Assembly: GCF_900291985.1 (NCBI RefSeq)
Contig: NZ_LT985980.1
Location: 2,572,001-2,636,000 of the forward strand
Source: Lysinibacillus timonensis
GTDB lineage: Bacteria > Bacillota > Bacilli > Bacillales_A > Planococcaceae
Direction of reading: 5' to 3'
Length of the DNA stretch: 64,000 nucleotides
Position 1 is the first letter of the stretch. The number at the start of each line of letters is the position of its first letter. Below are positions 1-8,080 of the stretch, one piece after another. The notes below the pieces were generated by a model. That model saw only the letters and a program-made list of their open reading frames with translations. It was not told the DNA's origin and searched no databases. Made by a program: the position numbers and the translations under genes.

Positions 1-202
1 ATAACACAAAAAATTAAGGGCTCAATATTTTATAAATATAGTTAAATATCAATAATTTCGGGGAAATGATTTAATAAAAAACAATTAGAGAATATTAGCT
101 AATAGTGTAAGAAATATTCTGAAACCAATATTTGTTGCTACAAAATGCACAAAAAGTCTATAAAATGAACTATTAATCTATTAACAGAAATGTTAAAATT
201 AA

Positions 203-231
203 TTGACACATTCGTAAATTAATTGTTAAAT
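203..231 (+). promoter_or_regulatory. Probable sigma-A promoter of the TAXI transporter gene
   Basis: A perfect TTGACA lies at 203-208 and, after a 17-bp spacer, TTAAAT at 226-231 (4 of 6 matches to TATAAT). It sits about 40 bases before the start of the TAXI gene in very AT-rich DNA. The rest of 1-271 shows nothing else I can name. Confidence 0.4.
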
Positions 232-271
232 ATAAACTGTACTGTAACAAAATTAGGTAGGAGGGGTTCTT

Positions 272-1288
272 TTGAAAAACAGTAAAAAGTGGTTATTTGC
301 ATTATTAAGCGTAATGCTAATCATGGTATTGGCTGCTTGTGGTGGTCAAACTTCTGAAGAAAATACTGGTGAGGAAACTGATTCAGCAAGTGGAGACAGT
401 AACTCAAATGATACAGAAGTAACATCAGACATTGAGTTCTTAAGTTTAGCAACTGGTGGTACACAAGGTACTTATTATGCACTTGGTGGTACTTTTGCTG
501 ATTTAATTTCTGATGAAACTGGCATTAAAACAACTGCTGAAGTTTCTCAAGCTTCAACAGCTAACGTTGGTGCTTTAAAAGATGGCGCTGCAGAAATCGC
601 ATTCTTACAAACTGATATTGCATACTATGCAAAAAATGGTGAGTTAATGTTTGAAGGTGCTGCAATGGACAATCTTGTAGCAATTGGTGGGTTATATCCA
701 GAGACTGTACAATTAGTAACTACAGCTAATTCAGGTATAACATCATTTGATGACTTAAAAGGTAAAAAGGTTTCTATTGGAGCTCCGGGTTCAGGAGTTT
801 ACGCTAACGCTGAACAATTATTGGAAATCCATGGATTAACAACTGATGATATCCAAGTACAAAACTTAGATTTCGGTGAATCTACTGATGGTCTACAATC
901 TGGACAAATCGATGCTGCATTCGTTACTGCTGGATATCCAACTGCTGCAGTTGAAGCTTTAAGTGCAACAACTGATGTAGTAATTGTTCCTGTTGCTCCT
1001 GAAAAAGCTGAGGAGTTAATTGCAAAATATCCATATTACGCTTTAGATACAGTTCCTGCTGGTACTTACGGATTAGAATCTGATGTGCCAACTGTTTCTG
1101 TACTAGCAATGCTTGCAACTACTGCAGATCTTCCTGAAGATGTAGTATATGGTATTGCGAAAGCAGTATGGGGTGGTGCAGATTCAATTAGCCATGCTAA
1201 AGGTGCATTTATCAAAACTGAAACTGCATTAGATGGTATTGGTATTCCTGTTCACCCAGGTGCAGAAAAGTACTTTAACGAACAATAA
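272..1288 (+). CDS. TAXI-family TRAP transporter substrate-binding lipoprotein
   Basis: The 338-residue protein starts at a TTG behind a strong AGGAGGGG site. It has a basic N-terminus, a hydrophobic stretch and a lipobox LAAC with the lipidated Cys at residue 23, followed by a Ser/Thr/Asp/Glu-rich linker to about residue 50. The folded part has the TAXI pattern (ATGGTQGTYYALGG near residues 60-75, then SIGAPGSGVYANAEQLL around 165-182). TAXI proteins capture a solute outside the membrane and deliver it to a fused TRAP permease; the family has members tied to organic acids, but the substrate cannot be read from the sequence. The DUF1850 and permease genes follow downstream, separated by an intrinsic terminator that probably lets the binding protein be made in excess. 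Confidence 0.93.
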   Translation: MKNSKKWLFALLSVMLIMVLAACGGQTSEENTGEETDSASGDSNSNDTEVTSDIEFLSLATGGTQGTYYALGGTFADLISDETGIKTTAEVSQASTANVGALKDGAAEIAFLQTDIAYYAKNGELMFEGAAMDNLVAIGGLYPETVQLVTTANSGITSFDDLKGKKVSIGAPGSGVYANAEQLLEIHGLTTDDIQVQNLDFGESTDGLQSGQIDAAFVTAGYPTAAVEALSATTDVVIVPVAPEKAEELIAKYPYYALDTVPAGTYGLESDVPTVSVLAMLATTADLPEDVVYGIAKAVWGGADSISHAKGAFIKTETALDGIGIPVHPGAEKYFNEQ

Positions 1289-1309
1289 TAATATTTAGTG
1301 TCAAGTGTG

Positions 1310-1346
1310 GAGCTTGAAGGCAAATGCTACTTCAAGCTCTTTTTAC
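1310..1346 (+). terminator. Intrinsic terminator or attenuator after the TAXI gene
   Basis: A perfect 10-bp stem (1310-1319 with 1330-1339) with a 10-base loop is followed by TTTTTA. Because the permease genes of the same transporter lie beyond it, it may act as a partial terminator that lowers permease expression relative to the binding protein. Confidence 0.8.
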
Positions 1347-1434
1347 CATCCAGGAAATTGTTATCTAACAATAGATACATAAGATACCGACCAATTGCAA
1401 TTGATATTAAACATTCCTAAATTGAGGCGATGAA

Positions 1435-1953
1435 ATGAAACGACTAACCCTCCTTGTAAGTGTAATCTTTGTTCTTATCATCGTTTTCTTATTTTCACCA
1501 ATATTTAAAGTATTTTCTTTTACTGAAACGAGAACGAATAATCCACATACTTATTACATAAATGTGTCAAATAACAATGAATTTCAAATTCGATTCACAC
1601 ATTCTATTCATTTGACAGATGTATTAGAGTCTTATGAAATTACGGAATTAAATGAGCTGAAACTTGTGTCGATGGAGTATGAAGATGTAGCAGTTGGAAT
1701 GCCTGCAAATGCAGAGGAAGATCAGATAATTACCTATGAAAACGGAATATATAAATTATCTTACAAGAACAAGAGGTTAGATAATTTTACTCTTTACATA
1801 GGTGATGTCGATTATGATTTGTATTTCAATTATGATGGTGAAGAGTATGATTTGAAACAAACTTTGAATCGGGGTAATTCCTATTTATTTGAAGTTAGAA
1901 TGATATCTTTATATGACAAGCTGAAAGGAGTGTTAATAACAAATGAAAGATGA
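1435..1953 (+). CDS. DUF1850-domain membrane-anchored protein of a TRAP-TAXI locus
   Basis: This 172-residue protein starts at an ATG behind GAGGCG. Residues about 3-24 form one hydrophobic anchor and the remainder is predicted outside the membrane. Small DUF1850 proteins are commonly encoded between TAXI binding proteins and their fused permeases, as here, but their biochemical role is not established; an accessory part in transport is an inference from gene order. The gene overlaps the permease start by 11 bases, which suggests translational coupling. I see no catalytic motif. Confidence 0.75.
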   Translation: MKRLTLLVSVIFVLIIVFLFSPIFKVFSFTETRTNNPHTYYINVSNNNEFQIRFTHSIHLTDVLESYEITELNELKLVSMEYEDVAVGMPANAEEDQIITYENGIYKLSYKNKRLDNFTLYIGDVDYDLYFNYDGEEYDLKQTLNRGNSYLFEVRMISLYDKLKGVLITNER

Positions 1954-3964
1954 AAAACAGCTTGCAACAGAAAATTTGGAGACTTTAACTGAGGAACAAC
2001 AACAAGCATTACTTGAAAAATATGACTCAGAGTCAAATGTGCGCCGTTTAGCCGGAATAATGAAATGGGTCATTTTTGTTGGATTATTATCATTCTCTCT
2101 ATTTCAATTATATACTGCTATTTTCGGCCAATTCACTGCTTATATTCAACGCTCTATTCATTTGGGCTTTGGATTAACATTCATTTTTTTACTATTTCCG
2201 GCTCGTAAAAACGGTTCAAAAACAAAAGTTCCTTTTTATGATTACGGATTAGCAATTATCGCTGCAATAACTGGTATCTATTGGACACTTAATTATGAGC
2301 GATTAGTGACAAGTTTAGGTACTATTAATCAACTTGATTTTATTGTCGGATTAATAGTTATAGTGTTAGTTCTTGAAGCAGCTAGACGAGCAGTTGGATT
2401 ACCTATTGCAATCATTGCGGTGTTATTCCTTCTGTATGCATTCTTTGGTAGACAAATGCCAGATTTTATATCTCACAGAGGTCAATCGCTTGAGAGTATC
2501 GTGAATCTAATGTATTACTCAACCGATGGGATACTAGGTACGCCAATTAGTGTATCCGCAACATATATCTTTGCGTTTTTACTTTTTGGGGCATTTTTAG
2601 TTAAAACGGGTGTAGGTCAATATTTCAATGACCTTGCTGTAACTGTAGCTGGTAAGTTAACCGGAGGACCTGCAAAAGTTGCAATATTTTCATCAGCATT
2701 ACAAGGGACGATTTCAGGGAGTTCTGTAGCTAATGTTGTAACTTCAGGTTCTTATACGATTCCTATGATGAAAAAATTGGGATACAAAAAGGAATTTGCA
2801 GGTGGTGTTGAAGCAGCAGCATCTACAGGTGGTCAAATCATGCCGCCAATTATGGGAGCAGCGGCCTTTTTGATGGTTGAATTTATTGGCCGTGGAATCA
2901 CCTATTGGGATATAGCGAAAGCAGCTTTAATTCCAGCTATATTGTACTTCACAGGTATTTGGATAATGACTCACTTCGAGGCAAAACGTCTTGGACTTGA
3001 AGGTTTAAAAGATGAGGATATGCCTAACCGTAAGGAAGTATTTAAAAAGATTTACCTATTAACTCCAATCATTTTAATTATTGTGCTAATGGTTTCAGGT
3101 GTCCCAGTTATTCATTCGGCGCTTTACGGAATTCTAGCATGTATCATTGTGGGCATTATTAATAGAGATGTAACATTTGGACTTAAAGAATTTGTAGATG
3201 CATTAGTTGATGGAGCTCGTACTGCACTTGGTGTTGTAGCGGCTACTGCCTGTGCGGGTATAATCGTAGGAGTAGTTGTAAAAACAGGATTAGGCTTGAG
3301 TCTAGCAAACACGTTAGTGGACTTAGCTGGTGGTAGCATATTATTAACATTATTCTTTGTTATGATTGCTTCGCTTGTTTTAGGAATGGGCTCACCGACA
3401 ACTGCGAATTACGTTATTACATCGACAATCGCAGCACCTGCAATTATCACATTATTAGCACCTGATGTTTCTCAGGCGATGATTCCTATTACAGTATTAT
3501 TAGCAGCACACTTCTTTGTGTTCTATTTTGGAATCATTGCGGATATTACACCACCGGTTGCTTTGGCGGCATTTGCTGCTTCGGGTATTTCAGGTGGAGA
3601 TCCTATTAAAACAGGAGTTAGCTCTGCGAAGCTTGCAATTGCAGCATTTATCATCCCATACATGATAGTATTTTCTCCAGAATTATTAATGATTGATGTT
3701 ACTATTACGCAAGTTATTTGGGTATTAATTACAGCAGTCTTGGGTATGATGGCAATTGGTGCTGGGGTTATTGGTTTCTGGTACCGTAAAGTAAACTGGA
3801 TTGAACGAATTATCTTAATCGGCTCTGGACTTGCAATGATTTATCCTGAGAGAATCTCGGATGTTTCGGGATTAGTTGTCTTTGGTGTAATGTTTGTCTT
3901 CCAATTAATGAGTAAAAACAAAGGAAACAAGCCAAATACACCAGATGCAAAACCTGTTAACTAA
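1943..3964 (+). CDS. TRAP transporter fused permease (4TM + 12TM)
   Basis: The 673-residue protein is highly hydrophobic and has the length of fused DctQM-type permeases. A soluble N-terminal tail of about 45 residues precedes four membrane segments (DctQ-like), then a DctM-like region from about residue 130 with the conserved turn GTISGSSVANVVTSGSYTIP and a second half containing GMGSPTTANYVITS. These re-entrant Gly/Ser-rich loops are typical of the family, which couples solute uptake to an ion gradient. AAAGGAG precedes the ATG inside the DUF1850 gene. The final 15 or so residues are polar and cytoplasmic. Together with the TAXI lipoprotein it forms one importer. Confidence 0.93.
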   Translation: MKDEKQLATENLETLTEEQQQALLEKYDSESNVRRLAGIMKWVIFVGLLSFSLFQLYTAIFGQFTAYIQRSIHLGFGLTFIFLLFPARKNGSKTKVPFYDYGLAIIAAITGIYWTLNYERLVTSLGTINQLDFIVGLIVIVLVLEAARRAVGLPIAIIAVLFLLYAFFGRQMPDFISHRGQSLESIVNLMYYSTDGILGTPISVSATYIFAFLLFGAFLVKTGVGQYFNDLAVTVAGKLTGGPAKVAIFSSALQGTISGSSVANVVTSGSYTIPMMKKLGYKKEFAGGVEAAASTGGQIMPPIMGAAAFLMVEFIGRGITYWDIAKAALIPAILYFTGIWIMTHFEAKRLGLEGLKDEDMPNRKEVFKKIYLLTPIILIIVLMVSGVPVIHSALYGILACIIVGIINRDVTFGLKEFVDALVDGARTALGVVAATACAGIIVGVVVKTGLGLSLANTLVDLAGGSILLTLFFVMIASLVLGMGSPTTANYVITSTIAAPAIITLLAPDVSQAMIPITVLLAAHFFVFYFGIIADITPPVALAAFAASGISGGDPIKTGVSSAKLAIAAFIIPYMIVFSPELLMIDVTITQVIWVLITAVLGMMAIGAGVIGFWYRKVNWIERIILIGSGLAMIYPERISDVSGLVVFGVMFVFQLMSKNKGNKPNTPDAKPVN

Positions 3965-3980
3965 TTGAATACAATGTAGT

Positions 3981-4023
3981 AAAAGGGCTATCTTGATAAA
4001 ATTTTAAGATAGCCCTTTTCTTA
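3981..4023 (+). terminator. Intrinsic terminator of the TRAP operon
   Basis: A 14-bp perfect stem (3981-3994 with 4006-4019) around an 11-base loop ends in TTTTC. It closes the TAXI operon just before the insertion sequence. Confidence 0.85.
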
Positions 4024-4046
4024 TTATGATGATTTTTATTTATAGA

Positions 4047-4076
4047 ACTTTTTTGGCTCTATACTAAATGTGGTGG
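4047..4076. repeat. Left target duplication and left terminal inverted repeat of the ISL3 element
   Basis: ACTTTTTT at 4047-4054 is the left copy of an 8-bp direct repeat whose other copy is 5467-5474. The element's left end, 4055-4076, begins GGCTCT and contains AAATGTGGTGG, which recurs in inverted form at the right end. Confidence 0.88.
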
Positions 4077-5466
4077 TCTCGTCCGTACTATCAAGAGTTT
4101 GACAACTTTCTAAAAAAAAAACAAAAAAATAACATCCTACTCACTCTTTTTGATACCTTTAATGTGGCGCAAAAAAGGATTGGAGTAAGTTAGGATGCAA
4201 GAACATTTTATCATGGAACTACTAGGAATTAAAGATAAACACGTTGAATTATGGGACATGAAAGAAGAAAACCGGGAATTTCACTTCTGGCTTCAAACAA
4301 AACAAAGGAAACAAACTTGTCCTAATTGTGGAGCGAAAACAAAACGAGTTCACAGTTATCGTACTCAAGTAATTAAAGGGCGTTTGATAGAAGAGCGACC
4401 TGTAAAAATTCATCTACGAAAAAGACGCTATCTATGTACAGCTTGTAAGAAGACTTTTTACGAAAAAATGGCATTTATTAAACGTTATCAACGTCATACC
4501 ACATCCCTTGAACAACAGGTATTAACCTATGTAGGAGAAAACTCTTTTACGGAAGTTGGGAAAATGGTGGGGGTAAGCACAAATCTAGTGATACGCCTAT
4601 TTGACAAGCGTAAAATCAAGGTGAAACGTATACTTCCAGCTATAATTGCCATTGACGAATTTAAAGGAGATGCGGATAAAGAAAAGTTTCAGACGATTAT
4701 TGTAGATGTGCAAAATAAAAAAATCATTGATGTTCTCCCAGATCGTCTAAGTAAAACCATAGAAAACTATTTCCGCAAATGTGACACAAGTGAAGTAAAA
4801 GTCGTCGTTATGGATTTATCCAAACGTTTTAAAGATGCGGTTCGAAAAGCCCTTGGAAACCCTTTAATCGTAGCGGATCGATTTCATTATATGAGGCAGG
4901 TTTATTGGGCATTTGATAAGGTGCGAAGAGAAGTTCAAAATGAACTTCGAAAAGAAGATCGTATTCTCTGTAAAAGAAGTAAAGAACTCTTATGGAAATC
5001 ACCGTTTAAACTAACAGATGATCAAAAAATTAGAGTGAAAGAATTGTTAAAAGATAAACCAAGATTGCAAGAAGCGTATGTATTAAAAAATAAATTAGAC
5101 GAATGGTTTAAAACAAGCAATAGCCATACGGCTAAAGCAGGTCTGGAACAATGGTGTGAACTAGCGGAGAATTCAAATATTGAGGCATTTAAGTCGGTTG
5201 TAGGAACTTTTAAACGGTGGAAAACAGAGATTTTAAACTCATTTGTCTACCCATATAGTAATGGCTATATTGAGGGAGTAAACAATACAACTAAGGTTAT
5301 TAAGCGCAAGTCTTACGGAATAAAGTCCTTCGCAAGATTAAGGAAGAAAATATTATGGCGTCAACTTGTAAGAGAAGTGAGTGTATAAAAGCATACTCAC
5401 TTCAAAGAGTGGAGTATTTTGAATTTTTTTTGGTGGATTAGACACCACCACATTTGACAAAGAACC
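4055..5466 (+). mobile_element. Complete ISL3-family insertion sequence, 1412 bp
   Basis: The ends were read directly. Imperfect 22-bp terminal inverted repeats at 4055-4076 and 5445-5466 agree at about 16 of 22 positions and share the core AAATGTGGTGG. They are flanked by a perfect 8-bp direct repeat, ACTTTTTT. Length, 8-bp duplication, GGCTCT/GGTTCT ends and the single transposase gene all fit ISL3. The transposase is full length, so the copy may still be active. It landed between the TRAP terminator and the gene at 5678, breaking no reading frame. Confidence 0.93.
4195..5388 (+). CDS. ISL3-family transposase
   Basis: The 397-residue protein has an N-terminal zinc-binding domain with CxxC pairs at C42/C45 and C81/C84, then a helix-turn-helix-like region near 110-140, then a DDE-type (DUF1646/transposase_12) core starting at AIDEFKG near residue 150. 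A second acidic motif is VVVMDLS near 200, and the last acidic residue is in NGYIEGVNN near 365. It cuts and joins the element ends through RNaseH-fold metal chemistry. It is alone in the element, with a weak ribosome site. No stop or frameshift interrupts it, so it is likely functional. Confidence 0.95.
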   Translation: MQEHFIMELLGIKDKHVELWDMKEENREFHFWLQTKQRKQTCPNCGAKTKRVHSYRTQVIKGRLIEERPVKIHLRKRRYLCTACKKTFYEKMAFIKRYQRHTTSLEQQVLTYVGENSFTEVGKMVGVSTNLVIRLFDKRKIKVKRILPAIIAIDEFKGDADKEKFQTIIVDVQNKKIIDVLPDRLSKTIENYFRKCDTSEVKVVVMDLSKRFKDAVRKALGNPLIVADRFHYMRQVYWAFDKVRREVQNELRKEDRILCKRSKELLWKSPFKLTDDQKIRVKELLKDKPRLQEAYVLKNKLDEWFKTSNSHTAKAGLEQWCELAENSNIEAFKSVVGTFKRWKTEILNSFVYPYSNGYIEGVNNTTKVIKRKSYGIKSFARLRKKILWRQLVREVSV

Positions 5467-5474
5467 ACTTTTTT
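5445..5474. repeat. Right terminal inverted repeat and right target duplication of the ISL3 element
   Basis: 5445-5466 is the right end (reverse complement begins GGTTCTTTG) and 5467-5474 is the second ACTTTTTT copy. Removing the element plus one copy restores a continuous host sequence. Confidence 0.88.
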
Positions 5475-5677
5475 GCTTGAACTAAGGTGGTTGTTTGGTC
5501 ATTAAACACAACAATGTTTCAGCTCTGAATTAGTTACTTTACATAGGGGGAGACCAGCTGATTTGTCACTTTTATTATGCGAGAGTAAAGATTCTGTAAA
5601 TTTGTTTGGAAATGTTTGTTTTTCTATGATTCATTTTTTAGACTTATAGTGAAATAAGAAATTTTATGGAGGTATTT

Positions 5678-6217
5678 ATGAAGAGTATTGCGGTAGATAT
5701 GGACCAAGTCATAGCGGATTTTATTGGGAAAGCTCACAGATTGACAAATGAACGCTTTAATCTAAATATCAAAAGAGAAGACTTTGAAGTAGCAAAATTA
5801 GAGGTAGAGTACCCGCATTTAGCAAAGGAATTTTTTGCAATGATAAACGAGCCGGATTTCTTCCGTGACTTTGATTTGCTAGACCCTGATGCGGTGCCGG
5901 TCTTGAGAGAACTGAATGATCACTACGATATTTATATTGCTACTGCAGCTATGGATGTTCCAGGGTGTTTTCATGCAAAATATGAATGGCTCTTAGAACA
6001 CTTTCCATTTTTAGATCCTAATTATTTTATATTCTGTGGCGATAAAAAGGTGGTAAGAGCAGATTTCCTAATTGATGATAACGTAAGGCAACTTCGATCA
6101 TTTACTGGTGAAGGCATTCTCTATTCTCAAAGCTATAATGAAAACTGTAATGAGTTTAAGAGGGTGCATAACTGGAAAGAAATTAAAGAACTATTCTTAC
6201 CGGTAGAAATAAAGTAA
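5678..6217 (+). CDS. 5'(3')-deoxyribonucleotidase-like HAD phosphatase (NT5C family)
   Basis: I place the start at 5678 because GGAGG at 5668-5672 is 5 bases before this ATG; the earlier ATG at 5666 overlaps the ribosome site. The 179-residue protein opens with the HAD motif VDMDQV (D7 nucleophile, D9 acid) and keeps the second-motif region IYIATAAMD and a late acidic pair in FLIDDN. NT5C-type enzymes dephosphorylate nucleoside monophosphates in the cytoplasm. It lies between the insertion sequence and the GntR regulator, 37 bases before the latter and probably cotranscribed. A link to phosphonate metabolism is conceivable but is only neighbourhood inference. Confidence 0.82.
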   Translation: MKSIAVDMDQVIADFIGKAHRLTNERFNLNIKREDFEVAKLEVEYPHLAKEFFAMINEPDFFRDFDLLDPDAVPVLRELNDHYDIYIATAAMDVPGCFHAKYEWLLEHFPFLDPNYFIFCGDKKVVRADFLIDDNVRQLRSFTGEGILYSQSYNENCNEFKRVHNWKEIKELFLPVEIK

Positions 6218-6254
6218 TTCGACTACACTAATTGTACTTTACGAAGGTGGAGAA

Positions 6255-6959
6255 ATGGAACAAATAGAAGTGCGTGATTACTTAATCGAAAGAATACAAA
6301 AAACGAATCATGGTAATAAGGATAAACTCCCGAGTGAAAATATGTTAGCAGAGAAGTTTGCAATTCCTCGTAAAAGAGTGAGGGATGCATATATATATTT
6401 GGTACAAATGGGCTTAGTCGAATCTAAACAGGGTATTGGTCATTTTGTTAAACCAAAAAGAAAGTTGCTAGATATTGTTTTGACGGGTGATGTAAGTTTT
6501 AGTGAGAAAATGAAGCAGCAAACGGATGATTATCGTTCTATACTAACGCGTTTAGAGCAAATTGATATGACAAATCCTATCTATCAATATATGAAGGCGG
6601 ATGAAGATACTGTACTTTACATTGTAGAAAGGCTTCGATATATTGACGGGAAACCTGCCGCTATTCATCGTTCTTATGTTAATGCCGGTCTTTTCCCAGA
6701 AATTAAGAATGAGCAAAGTATTTTGTCTTCCATTTACGAATTTTACAAAAGGAAAGGTATTCGTCACTTTGAGAGTAGGTTTACAAAACTATCGACGATC
6801 TTTCCTGGTAAATACGAAAGATTAATGCTGCAATGTGAAGAGTTAGTCCCGTTAATCATGGTAGAATCAGACAATTGGGATAAAGACCGTAATATCCAAT
6901 TAGAGTATACTGAAATTTTATATCGAAGTGATCGCTTTTCGTTCCAACTAAAAGGTTAA
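6255..6959 (+). CDS. GntR/HutC-type regulator, probably PhnF-like
   Basis: The 234-residue protein has an N-terminal winged helix (KLPSENMLAEKFAIPRKRVR near residues 23-42, wing YxxQxxG-IGHFV near 60) and a C-terminal UTRA ligand domain from about residue 80 (ERLRYIDGKPAAIHRSYV near 120-140, ending with LEYTEILYRSDRF). This is the architecture of PhnF, the GntR regulator linked to phn operons. The start has AAGGTGGAG seven bases upstream. It lies directly before the C-P lyase operon, separated by a terminator and about 80 bases of control DNA. Ligand and operator are unknown; control of phn genes is inferred. Confidence 0.85.
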   Translation: MEQIEVRDYLIERIQKTNHGNKDKLPSENMLAEKFAIPRKRVRDAYIYLVQMGLVESKQGIGHFVKPKRKLLDIVLTGDVSFSEKMKQQTDDYRSILTRLEQIDMTNPIYQYMKADEDTVLYIVERLRYIDGKPAAIHRSYVNAGLFPEIKNEQSILSSIYEFYKRKGIRHFESRFTKLSTIFPGKYERLMLQCEELVPLIMVESDNWDKDRNIQLEYTEILYRSDRFSFQLKG

Positions 6960-6995
6960 AGTCAACTCAAGTTTATTGAGTTGGCTTTTTTTATT
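6960..6995 (+). terminator. Intrinsic terminator between the GntR gene and phnG
   Basis: A 10-bp stem with one G-T pair (6960-6969 with 6977-6986) and a 7-base loop is followed by a T tract. It shows that phnG starts from its own promoter. Confidence 0.85.
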
Positions 6996-7045
6996 TTTAC
7001 ATAATCTTCACATTTCCTTAATGGTGTTCAACTTGGCGACAAGGT
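6996..7045 (+). promoter_or_regulatory. PhoP-box-like direct repeats and a partial palindrome upstream of phnG
   Basis: TTTACA (6996-7001), TTCACA (7007-7012) and TTAATG (7018-7023) start exactly 11 bases apart, with a further TTCAAC at 7027-7032. Bacillus PhoP binds TT(A/C/T)A(C/T)A hexamers repeated at about this spacing. The imperfect palindrome 7031-7045 (ACTTG...CAAGGT) could be a site for the neighbouring GntR protein. Both assignments are by eye. Confidence 0.45.
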
Positions 7046-7072
7046 ACATTTGCAGTGAAAGGAGTGCAATGA

Positions 7073-7495
7073 ATGAAACGTACATTATGGACAAAGTTGT
7101 TAATTGAAGTTGGGAACGAACAAGCAATCAAGATGGCTAATGAAATAATAGGTAAGTATGATGTGCTAGAAATTCAATCTCCAAGACAGGGGCTTACTAT
7201 GATCAAAATGAGAGAATCATCTCAAAATTCATTGTTCTATATAGGGGAAGTATTAATAACAGAAACAAAAGTGAAAATTGGGGATGCTATAGGAATTGGA
7301 ATTGTTATGGAAGATGACGAGGAGTTATCACGTGCGCTTGCTGTAATTGATGCAGCCTTTAAAGGATGTTTGCAAGAAACAAAAAGTTGGCAACTGATAT
7401 TCGAAGAATTGGAACGGAAACTTTATAACCAACTAGAAGATGTTAAATGCTCCATAGAACGAACTAAGGTAAATTTTGAAACGATGAGAAGTTAA
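7073..7495 (+). CDS. phnG: C-P lyase complex subunit PhnG
   Basis: The 140-residue protein fits PhnG in length, position and motifs: the glycine-rich middle GEVLITETKVKIGD and the C-terminal NFETMRS, which resembles the VDFFTM ending of E. coli PhnG. In E. coli, PhnG, PhnH, PhnI and PhnJ form the (GHIJ)2 core; PhnG takes part with PhnI in attaching the phosphonate to ribose from ATP. AAAGGAG lies before the ATG at 7073; an overlapping ATG four bases earlier is out of frame. It is the first gene of a run of tightly spaced phn genes. Confidence 0.92.
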   Translation: MKRTLWTKLLIEVGNEQAIKMANEIIGKYDVLEIQSPRQGLTMIKMRESSQNSLFYIGEVLITETKVKIGDAIGIGIVMEDDEELSRALAVIDAAFKGCLQETKSWQLIFEELERKLYNQLEDVKCSIERTKVNFETMRS

Positions 7496-7510
7496 AGGAG
7501 GTTCAATTAA

Positions 7511-8080
7511 ATGACAGTCCACATAACACAACAGGCTTTTCGACAAGTATTAGATGCCTTATCTTTCCCTGGGAAAGTGAACAAGTTAGCAGAAGGGCCT
7601 AATGCTATAAGTGTATTCATTCCTCAGACCGGGTTGGTTTGTCAAACATTACTGGATAGTGAGGTTACATTCTATGTAGCTGGGGATGAACCGAACATTT
7701 CTAAAATGGTGCAGGCGTATACAGGTAGCCACATAACAAATATAAAAGAAGCAGATTTTGTAATTTTTCCATTAATGCTTTCATTAGAAGAAGCCTTAAC
7801 AAGTTTAAAATCTGTTAAGGTAGGAGATTTAGTGAATCCACACAATTCAGCAACCATTATTTATGAGGTTGAGAGTTTAGTAGCTGGGTATACTTACAAA
7901 CTTGTTGGACCTGGCATAAAAGATATAAATACATTAACTTGTTCATTAAACCCTGCAATTTTCGAGATTAGAAAAGAGATTAATACCGAATATCCGTTAG
8001 GAATCGACTTGATAATAATAGATCGTCAAGGGAATGTGATGGGCATTCCAAGAACGACACAAATAACAGAGGTGATGTAA
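7511..8080 (+). CDS. phnH: C-P lyase complex subunit PhnH
   Basis: This 189-residue protein begins with the PhnH-like ITQQAFRQVLDALSFPGK and carries AKR-like loops such as GDLVNPHNSATI and LVGPGIKD. PhnH is a pyridoxal-transferase-fold protein without cofactor that is required for C-P lyase assembly. AAAGGAGG precedes the ATG; it lies 15 bases after phnG, and its stop codon directly abuts the phnI start. Its length is close to the E. coli protein. No oddity is seen. Confidence 0.93.
   Translation: MTVHITQQAFRQVLDALSFPGKVNKLAEGPNAISVFIPQTGLVCQTLLDSEVTFYVAGDEPNISKMVQAYTGSHITNIKEADFVIFPLMLSLEEALTSLKSVKVGDLVNPHNSATIIYEVESLVAGYTYKLVGPGIKDINTLTCSLNPAIFEIRKEINTEYPLGIDLIIIDRQGNVMGIPRTTQITEVM

Noticed and set aside
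924..1118. Minus-strand frame inside the TAXI gene
   Set aside because: Gln/Leu-rich translation and no ribosome site mark it as a shadow of the plus-strand gene; the many other antisense frames were dropped for the same reason.
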